Assembly (NCBI GenBank): GCA_947584955.1
Contig: CANPWS010000084.1
Span: forward strand, 1 to 5,702
Length of the DNA stretch: 5,702 nucleotides
Origin: an uncultured Bacilli bacterium
Lineage (GTDB): Bacteria; Bacillota_I; Bacilli_A; RF39; UBA660
Direction of reading: 5' to 3'
Below, in pieces: positions 1-5,702 of this stretch. Within the stretch, counting starts at the first letter, position 1. Every line of letters begins with the position of its first letter. The position numbers and the translations under genes were made by a program. Below the pieces are notes generated by a model. It was not told the DNA's origin. It saw only the letters and a program-made list of their open reading frames with translations, and made no database searches.

Positions 1-317
1 TCATAAAGTTCATATTCTTCTTCTGATATTTTCTTAAAGCAAACCTCACATTCGAATTCTAAATTTTCTTCATTATCACCCCAAATATCATCTTCTCCAT
101 CTAAATCATTTAAATCTTCTGTTGATTTAATATCATTTTCTAATGAATTTATAATTTTTTTGACGTCAATATTACTAGTATTATTTGTTATTACTTTTGA
201 AGAATTATAATCATTTTGTATTTCACTTGTATTGTTATTGCTGTTATCATTTGCATCTATAATTTTTCCAATAACTACTATACCAATAGCCAAACATATA
301 ACCACTACAAATAACAT
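1..317 (-). CDS. Membrane-anchored protein with acidic linker and start of a Cys zinc knuckle (partial)
   Basis: 105 complete codons from ATG at 317, open to the left edge with no stop. Residues 2-20 (MLFVVVICLAIGIVVIGKII at the N-terminus) form one hydrophobic segment followed by Lys and Asp. It is most likely a single membrane anchor or an uncleaved signal. Residues 21-58 are Asn/Ser/Thr-rich, 59-89 are strongly acidic (for example DLDGEDDIWGDNEEN), and then FECEVCFKKISEEEYELY begins. C90-x2-C93 looks like the first half of a C4 zinc knuckle or ribbon. The expected second Cys pair would fall beyond the window. Similar small anchored zinc-ribbon proteins of unknown role occur in low-GC Gram-positive bacteria. 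It starts 78 nt after the helicase fusion stop (37 nt after the alternative stop) with no terminator between, so co-transcription is plausible; a shared function is not shown. I do not recognise a named gene. Confidence 0.75.
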   Translation of the reverse strand, partial: MLFVVVICLAIGIVVIGKIIDANDNSNNNTSEIQNDYNSSKVITNNTSNIDVKKIINSLENDIKSTEDLNDLDGEDDIWGDNEENLEFECEVCFKKISEEEYELY

Positions 318-324
318 ATCTTAT

Positions 325-331
325 CCCCTCT
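325..331 (-). promoter_or_regulatory. Ribosome binding site of the membrane zinc-knuckle gene
   Basis: The minus strand reads AGAGGGG followed by seven bases and ATG (317-315). This is a good Shine-Dalgarno match at normal spacing and fixes the start of the downstream gene. Confidence 0.7.
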
Positions 332-354
332 TTTTTATTTAAATAAGTTAAAGT

Positions 355-404
355 TTAATCTTCTTTTTCTAAATCTTTCCACATTTCTTCTAAAGTCAAT
401 TTTT
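355..404 (-). other. Possible frameshift: out-of-frame C-terminal tail beyond the helicase stop
   Basis: The fusion gene ends ATG GAG AAA AAT TGA (410-396), with five A at 404-400. If the run held six A (or three), reading would continue from 399 as LTLEEMWKDLEKED and stop at TAA (357-355). That tail looks like ordinary protein, with an amphipathic charged helix and the gene's own codon habits. The third frame gives an Arg/Phe/Asn-rich string that does not. A one-base loss in a homopolymer, a sequencing error, or slippage on the A run would each explain it. The catalytic motifs lie well upstream and would be unaffected. Confidence 0.5.
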
Positions 405-3400
405 CTCCATTGGTAAATTTCTTATAATATATAATTCATTTAAAGCTCTCGTATATGCTATATACTTTTCATTTCTAGTCATATCATTTTCAATTACAAT
501 TACACTATCAAATTCAATTCCTTTAACTTGAGTAATTGTATTATAAAGAACATATTCACTATCTATTTTAACAATATTTTTTAAATTTTTAAAATTTCTT
601 ACTATTACTACAATTTTCTTTTTTTCATTTATTTTTTTTATAATAACATTACTAATTTCATTTTTTCCTATAACTTCTACTTTTTTTCCAATTATACCTA
701 TAGATAAATTGTTATATTTAAATTCTTTATTACAAAAATCTGATATTTGCTTAGTATTTCTAAAATTCTCATTAAGATTATATACTTTAAAATCAACGAA
801 TTTTTTTAAAACATTCCAATCTGTTATGCTTCTCGAAAAAATAGATTGATTAACGTCTCCATACAAATTAAAAACAGCATTATTATTTACCATTTTTAAT
901 ACTCTATACTCTAGTGCATTATAATCTTGTGCTTCATCAAAACATAATAATCTATCACCATTTAATAATTCCCCAAAATGCAAATAATTAATATAAAGCA
1001 TTAACAAAAGTTCAAACCTCATAAATTTATCTTTAGGAATAGTAGAATCAATTTTATGTATATCCTCTATAATTTCATTATAAAAGTCAAATGAAAAATA
1101 ATAATTATTTAAAATTTTATCTTGAAGCCATCTTATTTTTTGTATCTTTTTTTCACATTTTTTTATAGAATTAGAATCTTTATACCATTTTAATCTTTGT
1201 ATTTCTATTAATAATTTAGTAATCAATTCCATACTTTTTATAAGAAATATTTCAAAATACTGACTATTACTTATATTTTCAGTGTAATTAAAAATATTAG
1301 TACTAGATATTTCTTTTTTTATAGATTCAATTCTTTTTTCATATTCATTCTTTATAATATTAAAAAACTTTATACTATAAAATGACTTTATTATATCTGA
1401 TTTTAATTTATTTTCATCAAAAAAGTTATCAATTTTAAAATATTCTTTATATTTATTTTTCTTTTTATAAATTGTTTCTCTAATAGATTTTATTATATAA
1501 TTTCTTTCTAAATCCTTTTCATATAAACTATTAACAGTTTTTCCTATATTTTCAGATAAATTATATTTTTCATTATAATTATTATTTAATTCTAAATAAT
1601 AATTATATATTGATATTTGCTCAATTTCTTGAATATCCAAATCTCTTGACAAATCACTTATAAAATTATTAAATATTTTTCCAGGTGTAATAATTTTTAT
1701 TTTATTATATTCTGGAAGATAACTATTATATTTTAAATATGATAATCTATGTAATAATATCATTGTCTTTCCAGAACCAGCACATCCTTGAACTATAAAA
1801 TTTTCAGAATAATTAGTTCTAATTATTTTATTTTGGTTTGATTGAATTGTATATATAATATCAGTTGCTTTATCATGATTTCTCTTTTCTAATAATGTTT
1901 GCATTAAAAAATCATCAATAACGCCTTCCTTAAAAAGATTACTATCAGCAATATAAGTATTTAAAAATCTAAATGGTTCAAACATAAATTTTCTTTTCAA
2001 AAGAACTTTATACTTATATACATCTCTTAACATTTCTTTTTTTTCATTATCATAAAAGAAATCTCCCAATGGTGATTTCCAATCTATTATAGAAATTCCA
2101 TCTTTAATTTCTATAGGTCTTGTATTTTTAGAAATATAAAATTTTTCATAATAATCTTCATCTTCATATTTTGTATCTAAGTCCATTCTTGCAAAATATG
2201 ATTTACTACGTTCTTTTGCATAGTCATAAAATTCCAATTCTTCTTTTAAACTTTTATCTTCATCAGAGTATGAAGATAAAATTGATTTTAAATCCTCTTC
2301 AGTAATTTTTACAGTATTAGGACGTAATGATTTAATATATTCTAATCTTTTTTTCTTTTTTATTTTTTCATCTTTTATTCTATTTTTTATATTTTTAGCA
2401 TATTTTGAATAGTCCTCATCTTCTAGAAGTTCATTAGCAGTTTTATAGCAATCTCCTTCTTTAAAAAACAATTGAATTCCTATATCATCAAAAGAAAATG
2501 ATAAATCCTCTTCTTTTGTTACAACCTTATTATCAGAACCATGATTATATATTATATATAATTTCTTTTGGTATTTTACAACGATTTGATTTTCATTTAT
2601 AAGTTTAATTACATATATTTTATTGTCTATACCATATATTGTATCATTAATTTCTAAATTCTTTTTCGTTTTTTTATCTGTATCATTTTCATACTCATCA
2701 TCTTCTTCATCATACTCGTTATCTTTATTTTTATATTCATATTCGCTTTCTTCATCGTAGTACTTGTTATCTTCACTATTAAAATTGTTTTTTAAATAAT
2801 TCATGTATTCTTCATCGTTCTTTAAAGCATCACTTGCATATTCTATGCTTTTATTATTTATTTTAAAAACTTTTAATATAAATTTTTTATCATTAAGTAA
2901 TTCATCATTTGCATATTTTAATGAATTATAATTTTTATTAACAGCTTGTAGCATAAATTCTTTATTGCTTTTTAGTTCATCGCTTGCAAATGATAAGGCA
3001 TTATAGTCTATATCTATAAACTGCATTAAAAGTTCTTTGTCATTTTTCAATCTATCTTTGAATTCGTTACTTGTATATTTTAAACACCAATATCCTGTTT
3101 CAATCGCTAGTAATAGATTAAAACCTTTTTTAGTTTCAGTTCTTATATTTTTATTTTTAAAATCTTTTTTTAGGTTTTCCATCACTTGCAACATAAATTC
3201 TTTATTTTCCAGCAATTCCTTACTTGCATATTCCAATAAATTAGCATCTTTTTTTATAACTTGCAGCATAAACTCTTTGTTATTTCTTAGTTCATCACTT
3301 ACATACTCTAAATATAAACTTTTTTCATCTTGAATAATTTGCAATATAAATTCTTTATTATTCTTTAATTCGTCACTTGCATATTGCATACAATTTCCAT

Positions 3401-5405
3401 ATCTACACTTAAAATCAATGGTTATTTTATTATTTAATATTGCAGTAAGATACTCGATATATGTATTATTTAAAATATTCATAATATTAAGCAAAAAATC
3501 TTTATCATTTTTTAGTTCATCACTTGCATATTGAAGACACCAACTACCTCTTTCTTGAATAGCTCGAAGCATAAATTCTTTATTATTTTTAATCCCATCA
3601 CTTGCATATTGCAATGCAGTAAGATTTTCTCTAACAGCTTCTAATACAACATCTTCATCATTTTTTAATTCATCACTTGCATATCTTAACATTGTACCAA
3701 CTTTACTAACTATTAAAATCATTATATTTTTATTAGATGTAATATTATTTATATCATAATTTGATACATTTCCTAATATATTTAAAGCTAATTGAATAAA
3801 ATTTATATCATTTTTCAATTTAGCACTAATATCATTTATAGCTCTACCATCTATTTCAATAGCTTTCAACATAAGCATTCTATCTTCTTTTAATTCATCA
3901 CTTAAATTTTCAAATATAGAATTAGTTAACCATGAAAAAACCACATTTAGTGTATTATTTTCAAATTTTCCTATATTCAAATAAACATTTTTGGTAATCG
4001 AATATAATATTTCTAAATCTTTTTTCGTATTTAATGTAGTATCAAATTTATTAAGTTTACATTTAAGACCTTTTAATAACTCCAATTTAACATCTACTTG
4101 AGTTTTCATTATTTCACAAACATGTTTTAAACACATTTTTTCTAATTCTATTGTTTCAGTCATATATTTTTCATCATTTTTTTGCTCATTGCTTATATTT
4201 TTTAAAAAATCATGAAAATATTCTATTGTTTTTATTGCTATTTTTCTATTATTAATTAACTTATTACCAATGTACTTTAAGCATCTTGTGTCAATTTGAA
4301 TAGCTTTAAGCATAAAATCTTCATCATTTTTTAGTTCATCGCTTACATATTGTAAACATGAGCTACCTTTTTCTTTTATTGTTTGCAAAACATTTTCTTT
4401 GTCATAATTTAAATTATCAGTATTAGTTATTTCATTAAATTCATTTTCTATTTTTTTAGTTTCATATTTTGTACTATTATATAATGTTTTTTCTTCATAT
4501 AAATCAGATTTTTCAACATCCTTATTTCTTTCTTTTCCCTCAACTTCATATTCTAAAAAATTATTATATCGACTATTATATTGGCTATAATATATATCAT
4601 TCGAACTATTACTATAAGACAAAGCATCCTTAAAATCATTCCAATCAGAAAAATCTTTTAATTTATTTTTTAAGAAAACATTTTCAGATAAATATTCCCA
4701 CAAACTATGTGTTTCAACTTTTAATTTATATGCTGAATTATCTGAATATTTTTCAAGTTTAGATTCCCATCCGTCTTTTGGTTTCATATTATAGGTAAAG
4801 CAATATTTGACTATATAACCTTCGATTTTTTCTAATACTTCCTTACTTTTTATATGAAGACCAATTTCAATTATTTGCAGTGCCTCTTTTATATCTATAT
4901 AACGTGAAGAAAAATGTTGTACATTAAAAATCCATTTTTGATAAATATCTTGTAAAGTTATACAATTATCTATATTAACTTTTAGCAGCTTAGATATATC
5001 TTGGTCTTCTTCTCTAATTAGATATGAAATAAGTCTCCACCCTTTATTATTTCTATTCGCAGATAATTTTCTTTTAGATACTGCCAAAGAAATTCTACTA
5101 TTATACTTAAATATTACTAATATTTGATATGGTATGATAGTCAATAATATTGAATAAATATCATATATAGCACGATAATCATTGACATCAATTTCTAATA
5201 TTTGAATTTCGGGACACGTCTCATCAGCTTCTTTATTTATATTTTCAACTTTAATTGAATACATTATATATGTATTATTGACAAATTTATCAATAATTTC
5301 TTTATCTTCTACATTTGATAATTGTTGTTTTAATATAATCTCTTTATTTATCTCTTTACCTACATAAGATGACTTAAAAATATCAAATATTTCATCATAA
5401 TTCAT
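396..5405 (-). CDS. Giant fusion protein: DUF4391-like N-terminus, DUF4116 repeats, HelD-like SF1 helicase
   Basis: A 1669-residue cytoplasmic protein with no signal peptide or membrane segment. Order of parts: about 1-165 resembles DUF4391 (see its own entry); about 166-335 is an unrecognised, mostly polar linker; about 351-872 is a run of about 21 repeats of 25 residues, DUF4116 type; 877-912 is acidic low complexity; 913-990 is probably beta-rich; about 1000-1669 is a HelD-like helicase. Helicase motifs: Q motif IQSNQNKIIR (1187-1196), Walker A GCAGSGKT (1207-1214), Walker B FDEAQD (1489-1494), GDVNQ (1516-1520), NFR (1547-1549), QVKGIEFD (1626-1633) and YTRA (1651-1654). All expected ATPase residues are present, so the enzyme should hydrolyse ATP. 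The ATG start at 5405 is the first after an in-frame TAA (5411-5409), and the DUF4391-like region begins close to it, but the ribosome site there is weak. It lies 110 nt after res and 78 nt before the next gene, probably in one transcript. The role is unknown; a defence function is inferred from context. The 3' end may be frameshifted. Confidence 0.93.
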   Translation of the reverse strand: MNYDEIFDIFKSSYVGKEINKEIILKQQLSNVEDKEIIDKFVNNTYIMYSIKVENINKEADETCPEIQILEIDVNDYRAIYDIYSILLTIIPYQILVIFKYNSRISLAVSKRKLSANRNNKGWRLISYLIREEDQDISKLLKVNIDNCITLQDIYQKWIFNVQHFSSRYIDIKEALQIIEIGLHIKSKEVLEKIEGYIVKYCFTYNMKPKDGWESKLEKYSDNSAYKLKVETHSLWEYLSENVFLKNKLKDFSDWNDFKDALSYSNSSNDIYYSQYNSRYNNFLEYEVEGKERNKDVEKSDLYEEKTLYNSTKYETKKIENEFNEITNTDNLNYDKENVLQTIKEKGSSCLQYVSDELKNDEDFMLKAIQIDTRCLKYIGNKLINNRKIAIKTIEYFHDFLKNISNEQKNDEKYMTETIELEKMCLKHVCEIMKTQVDVKLELLKGLKCKLNKFDTTLNTKKDLEILYSITKNVYLNIGKFENNTLNVVFSWLTNSIFENLSDELKEDRMLMLKAIEIDGRAINDISAKLKNDINFIQLALNILGNVSNYDINNITSNKNIMILIVSKVGTMLRYASDELKNDEDVVLEAVRENLTALQYASDGIKNNKEFMLRAIQERGSWCLQYASDELKNDKDFLLNIMNILNNTYIEYLTAILNNKITIDFKCRYGNCMQYASDELKNNKEFILQIIQDEKSLYLEYVSDELRNNKEFMLQVIKKDANLLEYASKELLENKEFMLQVMENLKKDFKNKNIRTETKKGFNLLLAIETGYWCLKYTSNEFKDRLKNDKELLMQFIDIDYNALSFASDELKSNKEFMLQAVNKNYNSLKYANDELLNDKKFILKVFKINNKSIEYASDALKNDEEYMNYLKNNFNSEDNKYYDEESEYEYKNKDNEYDEEDDEYENDTDKKTKKNLEINDTIYGIDNKIYVIKLINENQIVVKYQKKLYIIYNHGSDNKVVTKEEDLSFSFDDIGIQLFFKEGDCYKTANELLEDEDYSKYAKNIKNRIKDEKIKKKKRLEYIKSLRPNTVKITEEDLKSILSSYSDEDKSLKEELEFYDYAKERSKSYFARMDLDTKYEDEDYYEKFYISKNTRPIEIKDGISIIDWKSPLGDFFYDNEKKEMLRDVYKYKVLLKRKFMFEPFRFLNTYIADSNLFKEGVIDDFLMQTLLEKRNHDKATDIIYTIQSNQNKIIRTNYSENFIVQGCAGSGKTMILLHRLSYLKYNSYLPEYNKIKIITPGKIFNNFISDLSRDLDIQEIEQISIYNYYLELNNNYNEKYNLSENIGKTVNSLYEKDLERNYIIKSIRETIYKKKNKYKEYFKIDNFFDENKLKSDIIKSFYSIKFFNIIKNEYEKRIESIKKEISSTNIFNYTENISNSQYFEIFLIKSMELITKLLIEIQRLKWYKDSNSIKKCEKKIQKIRWLQDKILNNYYFSFDFYNEIIEDIHKIDSTIPKDKFMRFELLLMLYINYLHFGELLNGDRLLCFDEAQDYNALEYRVLKMVNNNAVFNLYGDVNQSIFSRSITDWNVLKKFVDFKVYNLNENFRNTKQISDFCNKEFKYNNLSIGIIGKKVEVIGKNEISNVIIKKINEKKKIVVIVRNFKNLKNIVKIDSEYVLYNTITQVKGIEFDSVIVIENDMTRNEKYIAYTRALNELYIIRNLPMEKN
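399..2408 (-). other. HelD-like superfamily 1 helicase module
   Basis: Residues about 1000-1669 of the fusion. Ahead of the ATPase are features of the HelD family (COG3973-like) rather than of plain UvrD: YFARMDL (1070-1076), YISKNTRPIEI (1090-1100), IIDWKSPLGDFFYD (1106-1119) and then DIIYTIQSNQNKIIR (1182-1196) leading into Walker A. After Walker A, ALHR-YL-type residues appear as LLHRLSYL (1217-1224). The segment IITPGKIFNNFISDL (1238-1252) is motif Ia as written in HelD proteins. About 240 residues separate motif Ia from Walker B, where HelD carries helical inserts. Characterised HelD proteins bind RNA polymerase and free it from stalled complexes. This module lacks an obvious long N-terminal coiled-coil hairpin of the kind that enters the polymerase channel, so its partner may differ. 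Confidence 0.82.
2664..2777 (-). other. Acidic low-complexity linker between repeats and helicase
   Basis: Residues 877-914 of the fusion protein are almost only Asp, Glu, Tyr, Asn, Lys and Ser, for example EYDEEDDEYEND (897-908). The segment ends the repeat array and precedes a short, probably beta-rich segment (913-965, with alternating stretches such as KIYVIKLI and QIVVKYQKKLYIIY) before the helicase. Most likely it is a flexible, negatively charged hinge separating the binding scaffold from the motor. Confidence 0.7.
2790..4388 (-). repeat. Array of about 21 DUF4116-type 25-residue repeats (75-bp units)
   Basis: The coded consensus is L-x-Y-A-S-D-E-L-K-N-(D/N)-K-E-F-M-L-Q-A-I followed by about six variable residues. 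Units start near residues 351, 376, 401, 426, 451, 476 (barely visible), 498, 523, 548, 573, 598, 624, 650, 673, 699, 724, 749, 775 (with a four-residue insertion), 804, 829 and 854. The step is 24-26 residues nearly throughout, so worn units stay in phase with good ones. The best are 573-640, 673-742 and 804-871; the worst are 451, 476, 650 and 749. DUF4116 units form helical pairs and are thought to build solenoid-like scaffolds for binding, but no ligand is established. Several units still match at DNA level: ttcatcacttgcatat occurs on the plus strand at 3516-3531 and at 3669-3684. Confidence 0.9.
4911..5405 (-). other. DUF4391-like domain at the N-terminus of the fusion
   Basis: Residues about 1-165 of the 1669-residue protein. 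The pattern follows DUF4391: a short helix-rich start (VGKEINKEIILKQ), a segment around residue 45-55, then PEIQILEIDVNDYRAI (65-80), TIIPYQILVIFKY (89-101), ISLAVSKRK (105-113), and a GWRLISYLI stretch (122-130). DUF4391 proteins are usually about 200-residue separate genes next to type III restriction genes and SNF2-like helicases, with no established biochemical activity. Here the domain is the head of a much larger protein, still beside a res gene. The match is made from memory of the family pattern, not by a profile search, so the call is moderate. Confidence 0.62.
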
Positions 5406-5473
5406 AATTTATATTACTACAAATATTTCTTATATAATGCTTAATCATTCGTATATTTATATATTGCAGTTAT

Positions 5474-5482
5474 ACCTCCTTT
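5474..5482 (-). promoter_or_regulatory. Orphan perfect Shine-Dalgarno AAAGGAGGT in the res-fusion gap
   Basis: A textbook ribosome site lies in the 110-nt gap, but no ATG, GTG or TTG follows at usable distance. The next ATG (5448) is 26 nt downstream and opens only a 17-codon ORF that overlaps the fusion start. A CTG lies five bases away in the same frame as that short ORF. The true fusion ATG (5405) is 69 nt from it, preceded only by a weak GTAG-like sequence. It could be a relic of a lost or moved start, or feed a short leader whose translation is coupled to the fusion. The gap shows no GC-rich hairpin. Confidence 0.4.
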
Positions 5483-5515
5483 GCGTATTAAATTCATTAT
5501 GTAATAAACCAAACC

Positions 5516-5702
5516 TTATACTTTTGTTAATATATCTATTAAAGATTGATATGAGTCAACAACACCATATTTAACATTATCTTTACAAATTGTTTGAAAA
5601 TGTTTTTTAGCACATTCTGTTTTTACTTTTTCTACTCCTCTTAATTCTGCTGATGACATATTTCCTTTGGTTTCAGCAATAAAGTATATATATTTAAAAT
5701 CA
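5516..5702 (-). CDS. res: Type III restriction endonuclease, Res subunit (C-terminal end, partial)
   Basis: The last 61 codons of a gene that enters from beyond the right edge and stops at TAA (5518-5516). The visible protein reads FIAETKG near its start, then MSSAELRGVEKVK, ECAKKHF, and NVKYGVVDSY. This pattern is the end of the PD-(D/E)xK nuclease domain of type III Res subunits. The E-x-K of ETKG (fragment residues 10 and 12) supplies catalytic residues, and the rest is the typical C-terminal tail of the family. In known systems Res pairs with a Mod methyltransferase, translocates or diffuses after ATP-driven DNA recognition, and cuts unmodified DNA. The helicase part and mod would lie outside the window on the right. 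The tail is intact at its C-terminus, with no sign of decay. The identification comes from recognised motifs over a short fragment, so another PD-(D/E)xK helicase-nuclease of the same superfamily remains possible. Confidence 0.86.
   Translation of the reverse strand, partial: DFKYIYFIAETKGNMSSAELRGVEKVKTECAKKHFQTICKDNVKYGVVDSYQSLIDILTKV

Noticed and set aside
335..346. Perfect palindrome ttatttaaataa before the membrane protein gene, as a terminator
   Set aside because: Only A and T, no loop and no stable stem. It lies just ahead of the ribosome site, and such palindromes are expected by chance at this base composition.
3037..3333. 98-codon ORF on the plus strand
   Set aside because: It is the antisense of the repeat array. 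Its Ser/Phe/Leu-rich repetitive sequence mirrors the 25-residue repeats, and there is no ribosome site or recognisable domain.
2790..4388. 75-bp periodic DNA as a CRISPR-like array
   Set aside because: The repeats are coding, in frame and diverged, with no spacers. The period is exactly that of the 25-residue protein unit.
5441..5497. 18-codon minus-strand ORF (MNLIRKGGITAIYKYTND) in the res-fusion gap
   Set aside because: No ribosome site at proper distance before its ATG, and the strong GGAGG lies inside it. At this length in AT-rich DNA it is likely chance.
5484..5515. Promoter for the fusion gene (TTGGTT, 16 bases, TAATAC on the minus strand)
   Set aside because: Both hexamers match consensus poorly, and near-matches of this quality are everywhere in AT-rich DNA.

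Overview
The window is very AT-rich (roughly a fifth to a quarter G+C by eye). It uses the standard genetic code: Trp is TGG, and TGA ends the large gene. ATA and AGA codons are used freely, and two strong Shine-Dalgarno-like GGAGG or GAGGGG stretches are present. This fits a low-GC bacterium such as a Clostridium-like Bacillota. Fusobacterium or Brachyspira-like hosts cannot be excluded from the sequence alone. Every credible gene is on the minus strand, so the reading order runs from high to low coordinates, and the gaps are short with no convincing terminator. An operon-like arrangement is therefore likely.

Layout in transcription order. (1) 5702-5516 is the last 61 codons of a type III restriction endonuclease Res subunit. 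It includes the nuclease E-x-K motif (IAETKG) and the conserved C-terminal tail. (2) 5515-5406 is a 110-nt gap. It holds a perfect but badly placed AAAGGAGGT and two tiny ORFs that probably do not matter. (3) 5405-396 is one giant gene of 1669 codons. It appears to be a previously undescribed three-part fusion: a DUF4391-like N-terminus, a family usually seen as a separate small gene in type III restriction loci; about 21 tandem 25-residue DUF4116-type helical repeats; and, after an acidic low-complexity linker, a HelD-like superfamily 1 helicase with all core motifs intact. Just after its stop, a 14-codon protein-like tail is open in another frame behind a run of five A, which suggests a one-base frameshift at the 3' end. 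(4) 317-1 is the start of a membrane-anchored protein with an acidic linker and the first half of a Cys zinc knuckle. It has a good ribosome binding site and runs off the window.

Interpretation. The most interesting object is the DUF4391/DUF4116/HelD-like fusion directly downstream of a type III res gene. The family assignments come from motif recognition. The idea that the protein is an accessory or stand-alone anti-phage effector is inference from gene context. No tRNA, rRNA, CRISPR array, insertion sequence or riboswitch was recognised.
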